Origin: Pseudomonas oryzihabitans | GTDB lineage: Bacteria > Pseudomonadota > Gammaproteobacteria > Pseudomonadales > Pseudomonadaceae | DNA: 64,000 nt | Assembly: GCF_006384975.1 (NCBI RefSeq) | Contig: NZ_CP021645.1 | Span: forward strand, 372,001 to 436,000 | Reading direction: 5' to 3' | Shown: positions 32,930 to 42,863 of the stretch, piece after piece | Numbering within the stretch: position 1 is the stretch's first letter | How the letters are laid out: each line of letters begins with the position of its first letter | The notes under the pieces: generated by a model | Database searches by the model: none | What the model was told of the DNA's origin: nothing | The model's input: the letters and a program-made list of their open reading frames with translations, nothing else | Position numbers and translations under genes: made by a program

Positions 32930-33598
32930 TCACTCATCCTCCACGATCAACACCACCAGATCCTTCGGCCCATGGGCGCCGTAGGCCAGTACCTGCTCGA
33001 TATCGGCGGTCTTCGACGGTCCCGAGATCAAGAGCGCATTGGTCGGCATGCCGCTGCGCCAGTCGTGCTGTTGCTGCAACTCGTAGAAGTTGTCGACCAC
33101 GGTGCTGGCTCTGAGCAAGGCGATGTGCAGCGGTGGCACCAGGCTCATCAGGCGTGGTTCCTGGCGATCCGGCCAGAGCACCAGGCTGCCGGTGGAGGCC
33201 AGGGCACCGAGGGTGCCGGTGAGGCTGGCGGGGGTGTCGTCGAATAGTTCGGCTTTCCACTCTTCCACAGGGCGGTCATAGGCCTTCCAGCGCGGCTGGC
33301 CTTCGCCCTGCCAGCGCTCCACCAGCCGCGCGCCGTGGGGCGTGCCGGGGGCGATCAGCAGCTGGTCCAGGCCGCGCTCGGCGAGGAGGCGCTCCACCAG
33401 TGCCGGCCAGTCCGCCGTGGTGGTGAGATGGGTTTCGGTGTGTACCGTCTCCATCAGGGTGCGTAGACGGGCGACGCGCTCCCCAGGCGGATAGAGCCAG
33501 GGCTTGGTCACCAGGGCTTCGTCGAAGTCGTCGGCCAGGGGCTGGGTGCCCTGGAGACTGCCGCGCAGCTTGGCGAGGATGTTGGCGCGGGCGCTCAT
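32930..33598 (-). CDS. lutC: Lactate utilisation protein C (LutC/LldG)
   Basis: A 222-residue LUD-domain protein, one subunit of the LutABC complex that oxidises L-lactate to pyruvate. The family stretch G-T-L-G-A-L-A-S-T-G-S-L-V-L is present, and the C-terminus carries G-P-S-K-T-A-D-I-E, the LUD signature. ATG overlaps the lutB stop (ATGA), so translation is coupled. It is the last gene of the lldP-lutA-lutB-lutC unit. Confidence 0.93.
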   Translation of the reverse strand: MSARANILAKLRGSLQGTQPLADDFDEALVTKPWLYPPGERVARLRTLMETVHTETHLTTTADWPALVERLLAERGLDQLLIAPGTPHGARLVERWQGEGQPRWKAYDRPVEEWKAELFDDTPASLTGTLGALASTGSLVLWPDRQEPRLMSLVPPLHIALLRASTVVDNFYELQQQHDWRSGMPTNALLISGPSKTADIEQVLAYGAHGPKDLVVLIVEDE

Positions 33599-35049
33599 GG
33601 GCGTCTCTCCAGGTGTTCGCGGGCCAGTTCGTGCAGCGAGCGCCGCGCCGGTTTGGGGGCGCTGTGGTGCTCCGTCCAGGGGCCGAGCTGGCCGGGGGTG
33701 AAGCGGCCGAAGCGGGTCGCCAGGTAGCTGAAGCCGCGATAGAGCAGCGGCGAGGTATAGAGATTCTGCCAGGCATGCCAGGTCCAGCGCTCCCGGGCGG
33801 AGAACTTGCTGCCCTGGCCGCGCAGCAGGTGCGGCTCGGCGTCGGGCGCCTTGACGTTCTCTTCGCGCAATCGCCGCAACAGCGCCGGAATCGGGATCTT
33901 GACCGGGCAGACCTCGCCGCAGGCGCCGCACAGCGAAGACGCGCTAGGGTGATCGGGCGCCCGCTCCAGACCTACCAAATGCGGGGTGATGATGGCGCCG
34001 ATGGGGCCGGGATAGACCTCGCCATAGGCGTGGCCGCCGATGCGGGTGTAGACCGGGCAGTGGTTCATGCAGGCGCCGCAGCGGATGCAGTTGAGGGTCT
34101 GGCGCAATTCGCTGTCAGCGAAGGCCTGGCTGCGGCCGTTGTCCAGCAGCACCAGGTGCACCTCGCGAGGGCCGTCCAGTTCCTCGGCCTTGCGTGGCCC
34201 GGAGATCATGTTGACGTAGGTGGTGATGGGCTGGCCCAGGGCCGAGCGGGTCAGCAGCGACAGCAGGGGCACCACGTCGCGCAGATTCTCCACCACCTTT
34301 TCGATACCGGTCACGGCGATGTGCACCGGTGGCACCGTGGTGGACATCCGCCCATTGCCCTCGTTTTCCACCAGCAGCAGGGTACCGGTCTCGGCCACCG
34401 CGAAGTTGACCCCGGAGATGCCGATATCGGCCTCGAAGAATTTCCGCCGCAGCACCCGCCGGCCGGTCTGGATGAGTTCGTCGACGTCGGTGGTGTAGGG
34501 CTCGGCCAGGTGCTCGTGGAAGAGAGTGCCTACCTGCTGCCGGTTGAGGTGGATGGCCGGCATGATGATGTGCGACGGCTTCTCCCCGGCGAGCTGGATG
34601 ATGTACTCGCCCATGTCCGACTCCAGGCAGTCGATGCCCTGGGCGCCGAGCACGTGGTTCATGTCCATCTCTTCGCTGACCATGGACTTGCCCTTGATCA
34701 GCAGTTTGGCCTCGTGGCGCTCGGCGATCTGCTGGACGATGGCGTTGGCCTCGGCGGTGGTCTCGGCCCAATGTACCTGGACGCCATTGCGCGTCAGATT
34801 CGCCTCCAGGCGCTCCAGCAACTCGGGCAGCTTGGACAGCGCCCGGGCGCGGATGCGATTGCCCAGCTCGCGCAGCCGCTCGCGTTCGTCGGCATCGCTC
34901 ATGCTGGCCAGGCGCTTGGTCATCAGCGAATCCATGGCGGTGCGGAAGTTGCGCCGCAACTGGTCGTCGCCCAGGGCCCGACGCGCGCGTGCCTTGAAGG
35001 GAGGCGCTTCGCTGACGTCGGTCAGGGGAATCTTCAACATCTCGTTCAT
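33595..35049 (-). CDS. lutB: Lactate utilisation iron-sulfur protein B (LutB/LldF)
   Basis: A 484-residue LutB protein. An N-terminal LUD-like half is followed by two ferredoxin-type clusters: C-I-R-C-G-A-C-M-N-H-C-P and C-G-A-C-G-E-V-C-P. These would bind two [4Fe-4S] clusters and move electrons during lactate oxidation. The start used (35049) overlaps lutA by 4 bases; a second ATG lies 9 bases in. The upstream open frame is not protein-like. Confidence 0.94.
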   Translation of the reverse strand: MNEMLKIPLTDVSEAPPFKARARRALGDDQLRRNFRTAMDSLMTKRLASMSDADERERLRELGNRIRARALSKLPELLERLEANLTRNGVQVHWAETTAEANAIVQQIAERHEAKLLIKGKSMVSEEMDMNHVLGAQGIDCLESDMGEYIIQLAGEKPSHIIMPAIHLNRQQVGTLFHEHLAEPYTTDVDELIQTGRRVLRRKFFEADIGISGVNFAVAETGTLLLVENEGNGRMSTTVPPVHIAVTGIEKVVENLRDVVPLLSLLTRSALGQPITTYVNMISGPRKAEELDGPREVHLVLLDNGRSQAFADSELRQTLNCIRCGACMNHCPVYTRIGGHAYGEVYPGPIGAIITPHLVGLERAPDHPSASSLCGACGEVCPVKIPIPALLRRLREENVKAPDAEPHLLRGQGSKFSARERWTWHAWQNLYTSPLLYRGFSYLATRFGRFTPGQLGPWTEHHSAPKPARRSLHELAREHLERRP

Positions 35050-35870
35050 GCGGCACCTCCGATACGGCGCCAGAGGAAGCTGGCCAGGTGTTCGCCACGC
35101 AGGGCGGCACGCTGTTTCTCCAGGGCACCGTTGATGTTCATCAGGCAACCGCAATCGGCGGTGATCAACTGGGCGGCGCCACTGTCCTGCAGGGCGCGGG
35201 TCTTGTCCGCCACCATGGCGCCGGAGATGTCCGGCATCCGTACCGAGAAGGTGCCGCCGAAGCCACAGCATTCGCTTTCGTGGTCATGGTCGACACGCTC
35301 CACGGCTTGTAGCTGGCCGAGCAGGGCACGCCCGTGCAGGTGGGTCTGCATTTCGCGGCGAGCGCTGCAGGAGGTGTGCAGGGCTACCTTGAGCGGGGCG
35401 CCGCGGTCCTGGTAGTCCACCTGGCAGACGTGCAGGAGGAATTCCGCCAGTTCGTAGGTGCGGCCGGCCAGGTCCTGCACCTGCCGCAAGGTCTCGGGTT
35501 CGTCGGCGAACAGCTCGGCGTAGTGATGGCGCAGCATCCCGGCGCAGGAGCCGGAGGGCACCACCACCGGCCAGGGTTCGGCGAACAGCGCCAGCTGGGC
35601 ACGGGCCACGGTGCGGGCCTCCTCGGTATAGCCCGAGGTATAGGCCGGCTGACCGCAGCAACTCTGCGCCTGGGGGAAATGCACGCGGAGGCCTTCGCGC
35701 TCCAGCAGGCGGATGCTGTCCATGCCGGCTTCGGGATAGAAGAGGTCGACCACGCAGGTGCCGAACAGATAGACCTGGGTCGGCTTCTCCGACGGATAGG
35801 TCCGCGGCGGCGCCAGCGGCGGCGCGGTCCGGGTGGCGTTGGGGGCGGCGTTGTAGAAAAGATCATTCAT
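35046..35870 (-). CDS. lutA: Lactate utilisation protein A (LutA/LldE)
   Basis: A 274-residue CCG-domain protein. Two cysteine-rich signatures are present, Q-S-C-C-G-Q-P-A and S-E-C-C-G-F-G-G-T-F-S, each ligating an iron-sulfur centre, as in heterodisulfide-reductase-like subunits. The N-terminal 30 residues are an extra Ala/Pro-rich extension compared with many LutA proteins. GGAG precedes ATG by 8 bases. It follows lldP after 72 bp. Confidence 0.93.
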   Translation of the reverse strand: MNDLFYNAAPNATRTAPPLAPPRTYPSEKPTQVYLFGTCVVDLFYPEAGMDSIRLLEREGLRVHFPQAQSCCGQPAYTSGYTEEARTVARAQLALFAEPWPVVVPSGSCAGMLRHHYAELFADEPETLRQVQDLAGRTYELAEFLLHVCQVDYQDRGAPLKVALHTSCSARREMQTHLHGRALLGQLQAVERVDHDHESECCGFGGTFSVRMPDISGAMVADKTRALQDSGAAQLITADCGCLMNINGALEKQRAALRGEHLASFLWRRIGGAA

Positions 35871-35942
35871 CAGGCGTACTCCGGGTTGGCCCGGTCAAAA
35901 GAGAACCGGCGGCGACCGGGGCCGCCGCCGGGAACCGCACGA

Positions 35943-37640
35943 TCAATGCACCAGCATGCCGGTGAACACATAGGCCTGCGCCAGGGTGATCAAGCCGACC
36001 AGCACGGCGAAGCCGATGCTGTGGCGCACGGTGAAGCGAAACAGGTCGGACTCCTTGCCCACCATGCCGGTGGCGGCGCAGGCCACGGCGATGGACTGCG
36101 GCGAGATCATCTTGCCGGTCACGCCGCCGGAGCTGTTGGCGGCCACCAGCAGGGTGTCGGAAACGCCGATCTGGTGCGCGGTGGTCGCCTGCAGCGAGCC
36201 GAACAGGGCGTTGGACGAGGTATCCGAACCGGTCAGGAACACCCCCAGCCAGCCGAGCAGCGGCGAGAAGAAGGGGAACAGTGCGCCAGTGCCGGCCAGC
36301 AGCAGGGCCAGGGTGGTGGACATGCCCGAGTAGTTGACGACGAAGGCGAAGGCCAGCACCAGTCCGATGGACAGGATCGGCTTGCGCAGCTCCACCAGGG
36401 TTTCCTTGAACACACCCAGGGCGGTCGAGGGCTTGATGTGGAAGATGGCCATGGAGATCAGCGCCGAGATCAGGATGGCGGTGCCCGAGGCCGACAGCAG
36501 GTCGAGCTTGTAGACCGCCGGCATGGGGGTGGGCGTGGCGACGATGGGCGCTGCCTTGAGCACCAGCTTGTCCAGATAGGGCACCGGCACGTTGATCACC
36601 AGGGCGTACAGGGCACCGCCGCTGGCGAACAGCGCCTTGAACGCCTTGGTGGTCCAGATGGTGACCACCACGGTGAGGATCAGGAAGGGCGACCAGGCCT
36701 TGATCACGGTGCCGAGGGAATGCTCCGGCGGCAGACGACCGCCGCTGCCAAAGCCGGCGCCGCCGCCCAGCATGGCGGCCCCCCCGCCGCTGCCGACCAT
36801 GGTGGTGGCACCCGCGGTGGCATGCTGCGGCTGGCGCAGCTTGAGGTAGCCGGTGAGGGCGATCATGGCGGCCAGCGACGAGGTGATGTCGGGCAGTTCC
36901 GGGCCGATGAAGTTGGAGGTCAGGTACTGGAAGACGGCAAAGGTGCCACCGCAGATCAGCGCCGGCTTCCAGGTTTCCCGCAGGCCGCGCAGGCCATCCA
37001 TCATGAACATCAGCCACAGCGGCACCAGCAGCGACAGCAAGGGTAGCTGGCGACCGGTCATGGCGCCGATCTTGAAGGCATCGATACCGGTGACCTGACC
37101 GGCGACGATGGTCGGGATGCCCAGGGCGCCGAAGGCAACCGGCGCGGTGTTGGCGATCAGGCAGAGACCGGCGGCCTTCAGCGGATTGTGGCCCAGGCCC
37201 ACCAGCAGGGCAGCGGTGATGGCCACCGGGGCGCCGAAGCCGGCCGCGCCTTCCAGGAAGGCACCGAAGCAGAAGCCGATCAGCAGCACCTGCAGGCGCT
37301 GGTCATCGGTGATGGAGAGCACCGAGCTGCGGATGATATCGAACTGGCCGCACTTGACCGTCAGTTTGTAGAGGAACACCGCCGTCACGATGATCCAGGC
37401 GATGGGCCAAAGACCGTAGAGGAAACCGTAACCGGCCGCGGCCAACGCCTTGTCCACCGGCATGTGGTAGACGAACAGCGCGATGAGCAGGGCGATCCCC
37501 AGGGTCAGGGCGCCCGCCACGTGCCCTTTCAGGCGCAGACCGGCGAGGGCGACGAAGAAAAACAGGATGGGCAGCGCGGCGACGAAGGCCGAAAGGCCCA
37601 GGCTGCCAAGGGGGAGGTAAATCTGTTGCCAGGTTTCCAT
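35943..37640 (-). CDS. lldP: L-lactate permease
   Basis: A 565-residue LctP/LldP-family transporter with about 13 hydrophobic segments. Characteristic stretches are [16 protein letters not shown] and the C-terminal S-P-Q-S-I-A-V-A. It imports L-lactate (and often glycolate) with protons. GGAG lies 6 bases before ATG. It is the first gene of the lactate operon, with the LldR-type operator about 70 bp upstream of the start. Confidence 0.95.
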   Translation of the reverse strand: METWQQIYLPLGSLGLSAFVAALPILFFFVALAGLRLKGHVAGALTLGIALLIALFVYHMPVDKALAAAGYGFLYGLWPIAWIIVTAVFLYKLTVKCGQFDIIRSSVLSITDDQRLQVLLIGFCFGAFLEGAAGFGAPVAITAALLVGLGHNPLKAAGLCLIANTAPVAFGALGIPTIVAGQVTGIDAFKIGAMTGRQLPLLSLLVPLWLMFMMDGLRGLRETWKPALICGGTFAVFQYLTSNFIGPELPDITSSLAAMIALTGYLKLRQPQHATAGATTMVGSGGGAAMLGGGAGFGSGGRLPPEHSLGTVIKAWSPFLILTVVVTIWTTKAFKALFASGGALYALVINVPVPYLDKLVLKAAPIVATPTPMPAVYKLDLLSASGTAILISALISMAIFHIKPSTALGVFKETLVELRKPILSIGLVLAFAFVVNYSGMSTTLALLLAGTGALFPFFSPLLGWLGVFLTGSDTSSNALFGSLQATTAHQIGVSDTLLVAANSSGGVTGKMISPQSIAVACAATGMVGKESDLFRFTVRHSIGFAVLVGLITLAQAYVFTGMLVH

Positions 37641-37710
37641 CGAGTGCTCCTTGATTGTTTTTGTAGGGAGGCGGCGGGACGGGGTTGCATCGCATCGCGG
37701 CTTGTGGCAA

Positions 37711-37729
37711 AAATTGGTAAGACCAATTT
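37711..37729. promoter_or_regulatory. LldR-type operator
   Basis: AAATTGGT (37711-37718) and ACCAATTT (37722-37729) are perfect 8-bp arms around AAG. The TTGGT-N3-ACCAA core is the standard site for FadR-group regulators such as LldR and PdhR. It lies between lldP (minus) and the regulator (plus). Confidence 0.8.
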
Positions 37730-37859
37730 ACAAGGGCGACTTCCCGCACGTTATTCGCGGTCTTTGTCGCTGTCAAACGCGTTATCGTGCGACTTTAGTC
37801 TTTGGCGTTTTCTGCTGGTCGAGTCCCAGGCTCTGCCACGCGCTCTTTCAGAGGCCCCC

Positions 37860-38627
37860 ATGAGTTTCGAACCGGTCAAACAACGTCGTCTGTCCGACGA
37901 CATCGTCAAGCATCTGGAGGCCCTGATAGCTGAGGGCTCGCTGCGACCTGGCGAGCGGCTGCCCGCTGAGCGCGCCCTGGCCGAGCGCTTCGGCGTCTCC
38001 CGGCCGTCGTTACGCGAGGCGATCCAGAAATTGACCGCCCGAGGTCTGCTGCTCAGTCGTCAGGGGGGCGGGACCTACGTCACCGAAGCTCTCAACAGCG
38101 CCTTCACCGATCCCTTACTGCCCCTGCTGGAAAGCCGTGAGGAAACCCGTCGCGATTTATTGGAGTTTCGTCACACGTTGGAAGGCGCCTGTGCCTATTA
38201 CGCTGCTCAGCGTGCCACGCAGCCGGATCTGGCACGGCTCACGCTGGCCTGGGAGCGGCTGGAAGATTGTTATCGTCGGCGTGAAACCCTTAGTCGGGAA
38301 GAAGAAGGAGATGCCGACGCCGCCTTTCACATGGCAATCGCCGAAGCCAGTCATAACACCGTTTATTTGCATAGCATTCGCAGTCTTTTCGAACTGCTAC
38401 GCCACCATATGGTGACCAATATTGGCGGCATGCACGCCCATCGGCGGGAGACTCGCGAAAGACTGCTCGAACAACATCGGGCGTTATATGAAGCCATCGT
38501 CGAGGGGCGCGCCGACGAGGCTAGAGCGGCGGCCAGCCGGCACCTGGATTACGTTCAGGAAGTGCTGGTGGAAGCCGGTGCCGTGGCCCACCGATTGGCC
38601 CGGGCTAGACGTCGAGATGAGTTCTAA
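37860..38627 (+). CDS. lldR: FadR-family (FCD) regulator LldR
   Basis: A 255-residue GntR/FadR-group protein. The winged HTH spans about 8-75 (G-E-R-L-P-A-E-R-A-L-A-E-R-F-G-V-S-R-P-S-L-R-E-A), and the FCD effector domain carries the metal/ligand residues in D-A-A-F-H-M-A-I-A and later H. It should repress the divergent lldP-lutABC operon until L-lactate binds. ATG 37860 is used; the frame is open far upstream, but only this start gives the family N-terminus. Confidence 0.92.
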   Translation: MSFEPVKQRRLSDDIVKHLEALIAEGSLRPGERLPAERALAERFGVSRPSLREAIQKLTARGLLLSRQGGGTYVTEALNSAFTDPLLPLLESREETRRDLLEFRHTLEGACAYYAAQRATQPDLARLTLAWERLEDCYRRRETLSREEEGDADAAFHMAIAEASHNTVYLHSIRSLFELLRHHMVTNIGGMHAHRRETRERLLEQHRALYEAIVEGRADEARAAASRHLDYVQEVLVEAGAVAHRLARARRRDEF

Positions 38628-38718
38628 TATCCTAAGATACGACATAAGATAAGAGTGTAATTTGACCACGTTTAATAATGGCCTTTTGCTATCATCGATC
38701 TTTTTTAAACAAGTAAAT

Positions 38719-38746
38719 TAAAGTTTTTGCTGTTTTGAGCTGATAA
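38719..38746 (+). promoter_or_regulatory. FliA (sigma28) promoter candidate of the chemotaxis operon
   Basis: TAAAGTTT at 38719 and GCTGATAA at 38739-38746 match the flagellar sigma28 consensus TAAAGTTT-N11-GCCGATAA with one mismatch and a 12-base gap. It lies about 48 bp upstream of the first receptor gene of the operon and inside an AT-rich stretch. Confidence 0.6.
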
Positions 38747-38793
38747 CCCGGTCACACTATCCCGCCTGAAGGCGTCTAGACCGGTACTCGACA

Positions 38794-39969
38794 GTGGCAA
38801 AAATTCCTCCTGAGCTTTCTGTTTCCGCCTTTCCGCTGGCGCCCGTACTGCTAGGTACGACTTCGGTCCTGGCGCTGTTCGGCATCGGCGGCTTTTCCAC
38901 CCTCACCACTGTCGTAGCGCTGGCCCAGGCGGGCCTCGCGACCGGCGTGGGCTTCTGGCAAGCCCAGCAGTCGCGAAAGCTGCAGCGTGACATCCATGCT
39001 TTGCAAAGCACCGAGGCGAACACCATCGCCACCGGGCGGGACGAAGCCCTGGAAAACCTCTGCGTTGCCGTGTTGCCGGTCTGGTCCGAACAGATCGAGG
39101 CGGCGCGTTCCCACACCGAGCAGGAGATCGTCAGCCTGACCAGCCGCTTCGCCGAGCTGGCGGGGCGCATCGAAAGCGTGGCGGGCAACGATCAGGGCAG
39201 TGGCGATCGCCTGGTGAACCTGATGGCCACCAGCCAGAACCAGCTGGACGGCATCTTGCGATCCTTGCGTGAAGCCCTGTCCAGCAAGAGCGCGTTGCTC
39301 AATGAAATCAACGGCCTGGCTGCGCTCACCGAAGAGCTCAAGAACATGGCCAAGGATGTGGGTGATGTGGCCCGGCAGACCAACCTGCTGGCGCTGAATG
39401 CCGCCATCGAAGCCGCTCGTGCCGGCGAAGCCGGTCGTGGCTTCGCAGTGGTCGCCGACGAGGTTCGCAAGCTGTCCACCCTGTCCGGCAACACCGGTCA
39501 GAAGATCGGCGAAACCGTGGAAACGGTGAATGGCGCCATCGCCCGCACGCTGGAATTGTCGCAACTGCATGCCGAGCGTGATACCGGTACCCTCAATACC
39601 TCAGGCCAGACCATCGAGCAGGTCATCGGCGCCTTCGGCGGCACCACCCGTGACGTCGTCGAGCGCAGTGACGCCCTGGCCAACAATGCTTCGGCCGTAG
39701 GCGGCGCCATCGCCGATGTACTGGTCGCTTTGCAGTTCCAGGACCGGGTCAGCCAGATGCTCGGGCACATCCGGGACGACCAGGCCCGTCTGGAGCGTCT
39801 GGTAGTGGAGCGCCGGGCCCTCGCCGCTCGTGGCGAGCCGCTGCCGGCGCTCGATACCCAAGGGTGGCTCGCCGAGCTGGCCCGCACCTACACCATGGCC
39901 GAGCAGGTCGCCGTGCACCACGGCAAACGACCCGCGGCGGCTGCCGAATCCGATATCACCTTCTTCTAG
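38794..39969 (+). CDS. Methyl-accepting chemotaxis protein without periplasmic domain or HAMP
   Basis: A 391-residue receptor-like protein. One hydrophobic hairpin near residues 15-55 is followed by helices and a short signalling hairpin; the tip reads [21 protein letters not shown]. There is no recognisable sensor domain and no HAMP. It ends in D-I-T-F-F. The start is GTG at 38794, without a good ribosome site; no later ATG fits. It opens the cheY-STAS-cheA operon and may act as a general adaptor receptor. Confidence 0.85.
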   Translation: MAKIPPELSVSAFPLAPVLLGTTSVLALFGIGGFSTLTTVVALAQAGLATGVGFWQAQQSRKLQRDIHALQSTEANTIATGRDEALENLCVAVLPVWSEQIEAARSHTEQEIVSLTSRFAELAGRIESVAGNDQGSGDRLVNLMATSQNQLDGILRSLREALSSKSALLNEINGLAALTEELKNMAKDVGDVARQTNLLALNAAIEAARAGEAGRGFAVVADEVRKLSTLSGNTGQKIGETVETVNGAIARTLELSQLHAERDTGTLNTSGQTIEQVIGAFGGTTRDVVERSDALANNASAVGGAIADVLVALQFQDRVSQMLGHIRDDQARLERLVVERRALAARGEPLPALDTQGWLAELARTYTMAEQVAVHHGKRPAAAAESDITFF

Positions 39970-39981
39970 CAGGGAAGTTCC

Positions 39982-40353
39982 ATGAGCAACAAAACCATCA
40001 TGATCGTCGACGACTCCATCTCCATCCGCCAGGTGGTGGCCATGACCCTCAAGGGCGCTGGCTACGACGTCATCGAGGGCTGCGACGGTCGCGATGCCCT
40101 CACCAAGCTGGATGGTCGCAAGATCCATCTGATCATCAGTGACGTGAACATGCCCAACATGGATGGCATCACCTTCGTCGCGGCGGCCAAGAAGCTGCCG
40201 GCCTACAAATTCACCCCCGTGATCATGCTCACCACCGAATCCGATGCCGCCAAGAAGGCTGCCGGTCAGGCCGCCGGCGCCAAGGCCTGGATGGTGAAAC
40301 CCTTCCAGCCGGCCCAGATGCTGGCTGCCGTTTCCAAGCTGATCATGCCCTGA
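39982..40353 (+). CDS. cheY: CheY-type response regulator
   Basis: A 123-residue single receiver domain. The acidic pair D10-D11, phosphoryl acceptor D54, conserved Thr in L-T-T-E-S-D and Lys in M-V-K-P-F are all readable. It is 12 bp downstream of the receptor gene, with GGGA before ATG. It should be phosphorylated by the CheA encoded two genes later. Confidence 0.95.
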   Translation: MSNKTIMIVDDSISIRQVVAMTLKGAGYDVIEGCDGRDALTKLDGRKIHLIISDVNMPNMDGITFVAAAKKLPAYKFTPVIMLTTESDAAKKAAGQAAGAKAWMVKPFQPAQMLAAVSKLIMP

Positions 40354-40372
40354 TAGCCCCTGGAGGCTAGCC

Positions 40373-40678
40373 ATGAACGACGTCGTTCGCACCCGGTTGC
40401 CCGTCGCAGGGCCGCTGACCATCTACACCGCAGCGGACAGCAAGCCGCTGTTGATGGAACCCCTGAGCGCGGGTGTCACCGTCGCGCTGGAACTTGCCGA
40501 GGTCGACGAATTCGACTCGGCTGGATTGCAGCTGCTGCTGCTGGCCCACCGCGAGGCACGACGTCTGGGGGGCAACCTGGAATTGGTTGATCCCAGTCCT
40601 GCGGTTACCGAATTGCTGGAACTGGCCGGCCTGACCGACTTCTTCGCGTTCGCTGCGGCGGAAGGAGTGGCAGCATGA
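40373..40678 (+). CDS. STAS domain protein in the chemotaxis operon
   Basis: A 101-residue single STAS domain, similar to anti-sigma-factor antagonists and MlaB. The conserved block E-V-D-E-F-D-S-A-G-L-Q-L-L-L-L-A contains the Ser position that partner kinases phosphorylate in other systems (here S in D-S-A-G). The stop overlaps the cheA start (ATGA). Its link to CheA signalling is inferred from position only. The usual P. aeruginosa type-2 cluster has no STAS gene here as far as I recall. Confidence 0.85.
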   Translation: MNDVVRTRLPVAGPLTIYTAADSKPLLMEPLSAGVTVALELAEVDEFDSAGLQLLLLAHREARRLGGNLELVDPSPAVTELLELAGLTDFFAFAAAEGVAA

Positions 40679-42840
40679 ATCTGGACGAGATCCTCAAGAC
40701 GTTCATCGCCGAGAGCGAGGAGCTGCTGCAGCAGATGGAAGCAGCGCTGCTGCAGATCGAGCAGGCCCCGGACGATGTCGAGCTGATCAATGCCATCTTC
40801 CGCGCGGCCCACACCATCAAGGGTTCGGCAGGGCTCTTCGGCCTGGACCACGTCGTGGCCTTCACCCACGTTGCCGAGAGTGTGCTCGACCGCATCCGCA
40901 GCGGTGAGCTGGCATTCGACGAAACCCTGTCCGCGTTGTTCCTGGAAGTCTGCGACCACCTCAATGGGTTGATCGCCCAGGTGGCCGCCGGCAGTGCCGC
41001 CGAGGCTGGCTTCGAGGCCGCCGGTGCGGCCCTGGTGCTGCGGCTGGAGCGCTATCTGCAAGTGGAAACCAAGCCCGAGGCCACCGCGCCCTCGCGTAGC
41101 CTGGTCATGCACGCGGACGGCGTCGCGGCTAGCCATTGGCACCTGTCGCTGCGTTTCGGCCCCGACATGCTGCGCAACGGCATGGACCCGCTGGCCTTTG
41201 TACGCTACCTCAACAGCTTCGGTCGCATCGTCAACATCGTCACCCTGACCGATGCCATCCCGGCGGTCGCCGAGATGGACCCGGAAACCTGCTACCTGGG
41301 TTTCGAGGTGGCGTTCGACAGCGATGCCGACAAGGAAACCATCGAGTCGGCTTTCGAATTCGTCCGCGAAGACAGCGAAATCCGCATCCTGCCGCCGCAC
41401 AGCCGCAGTAGCGATTATTGCCAACTGATCGACGCCCTGCCGGAAGAAGACCTCCGCCTGGGCGAGATACTGGTGCGCTGTGGCACCCTGACCGCCACCG
41501 AATTGGACGAAGTCCTGCGGCGCCAGGCCGATCCCGCCATTCCCCGGCAACCCATCGGCGAAGTGCTGGTGGAAGCCCATCTGGTCAATCCACCGGTGGT
41601 GGATGCGGCGCTGAGCAAGCAGCGCAAGATCCAGGAGCAGCGTGCCGGCGCGGGCGGCGAGGGTCAACTGATCCGCATCGACGCGACCAAGCTCGACCAA
41701 CTCATCGACCTCATCGGCGAACTCATCATCGCCGGTGCCGGCACCCAGCTCATCGCCCAGCAGAGTGGTCTGGCTGCCCTGGTGGAGTCCACCGGTGTCC
41801 TGTCGCGCCTGGTGGAAGAGGTACGGGACACCGCCCTGACCCTGCGCATGGTGCAGATAGGCACCACCTTCAACCGCTTCCAGCGGGTGGTGCGCGATGT
41901 GTCCAAGGAGATCGGCAAGGACATCGCCCTGCGCATCAGCGGTGGCGAGACCGAGCTGGACAAGACCGTGGTGGAAAAGATCGGCGATCCCTTGACCCAC
42001 CTGATCCGCAACGCCATGGACCATGGCATCGAATCGGCCGAGCTGCGTCTCGCCCGCGGCAAGCCGGCCCAGGGTACCGTCGGACTCAACGCCTATCACG
42101 AGTCCAGCAGCATCGTCATCCAGGTCACCGATGACGGTGGCGGTCTCTCCCGCGAGCGCATCCTGCGCAAGGCGACCGAGCGCGGCCTGATCGCCGAGGG
42201 CCAGGTACTTCCCGACAAGGACGTGCTCAACCTCATCTTCGAACCCGGCTTCTCCACCGCCGAGCAGATCAGCAACCTCTCCGGTCGCGGCGTCGGCATG
42301 GATGTGGTCAAGCGGAACATCACCGCCCTGCGCGGCAGCGTCGACCTGACCAGCGAGGAGGGCCGTGGTACCACGGTGACCATCCGCCTGCCGCTGACCC
42401 TGGCGATCATCGACGGCTTCCTCATCGGGGTCGGCAAGGCGACCTACGTGGTCCCGCTGGACACGGTGGAAGAGTGCATCGAACTCAGCGAATCGGCGAG
42501 CGCCGAGGTACGCGGCAACGACTACCTGGATCTGCGTGGCGAGGTACTGCCCGTGCTGCGGCTGCGCCAACTATTCGCCATCGAAGAGGCGCCGCCGCGG
42601 CGCCAGAACGTGGTGGTGGTGAGCTACGCGGGGCGGCGTGCCGGCCTGGTGGTGGACCAACTGTTCGGCGAGTTCCAGACCGTGATCAAGCCGCTCGGTC
42701 CGCTGTTCGGCCATAACCGCAGTCTGGGTGGCTTCACCATCCTCGGCAGTGGTGCCGTGGCCTTGATCCTGAGCGTTGGGGGCCTGATCAGCGAGGCATC
42801 CTTGAACATACTGCCGGCGTCCGCGCCGGCCGTCGCCTGA
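40675..42840 (+). CDS. cheA: Chemotaxis histidine kinase CheA
   Basis: A 721-residue CheA. The HPt domain has H46 in R-A-A-H-T-I-K-G. A long middle section (about 130-330) replaces a recognisable P2. The dimer helix contains L-I-D-L-I-G-E-L. The kinase shows the N box ([11 protein letters not shown]), G-G-G-L-S and G-R-G-V-G-M-D-V-V, and a CheW-like domain ends the protein. It should phosphorylate the adjacent CheY and CheB under receptor control. Confidence 0.95.
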   Translation: MNLDEILKTFIAESEELLQQMEAALLQIEQAPDDVELINAIFRAAHTIKGSAGLFGLDHVVAFTHVAESVLDRIRSGELAFDETLSALFLEVCDHLNGLIAQVAAGSAAEAGFEAAGAALVLRLERYLQVETKPEATAPSRSLVMHADGVAASHWHLSLRFGPDMLRNGMDPLAFVRYLNSFGRIVNIVTLTDAIPAVAEMDPETCYLGFEVAFDSDADKETIESAFEFVREDSEIRILPPHSRSSDYCQLIDALPEEDLRLGEILVRCGTLTATELDEVLRRQADPAIPRQPIGEVLVEAHLVNPPVVDAALSKQRKIQEQRAGAGGEGQLIRIDATKLDQLIDLIGELIIAGAGTQLIAQQSGLAALVESTGVLSRLVEEVRDTALTLRMVQIGTTFNRFQRVVRDVSKEIGKDIALRISGGETELDKTVVEKIGDPLTHLIRNAMDHGIESAELRLARGKPAQGTVGLNAYHESSSIVIQVTDDGGGLSRERILRKATERGLIAEGQVLPDKDVLNLIFEPGFSTAEQISNLSGRGVGMDVVKRNITALRGSVDLTSEEGRGTTVTIRLPLTLAIIDGFLIGVGKATYVVPLDTVEECIELSESASAEVRGNDYLDLRGEVLPVLRLRQLFAIEEAPPRRQNVVVVSYAGRRAGLVVDQLFGEFQTVIKPLGPLFGHNRSLGGFTILGSGAVALILSVGGLISEASLNILPASAPAVA

Positions 42841-42863
42841 CCTCTTTCTGGAAGCCGATCCCT

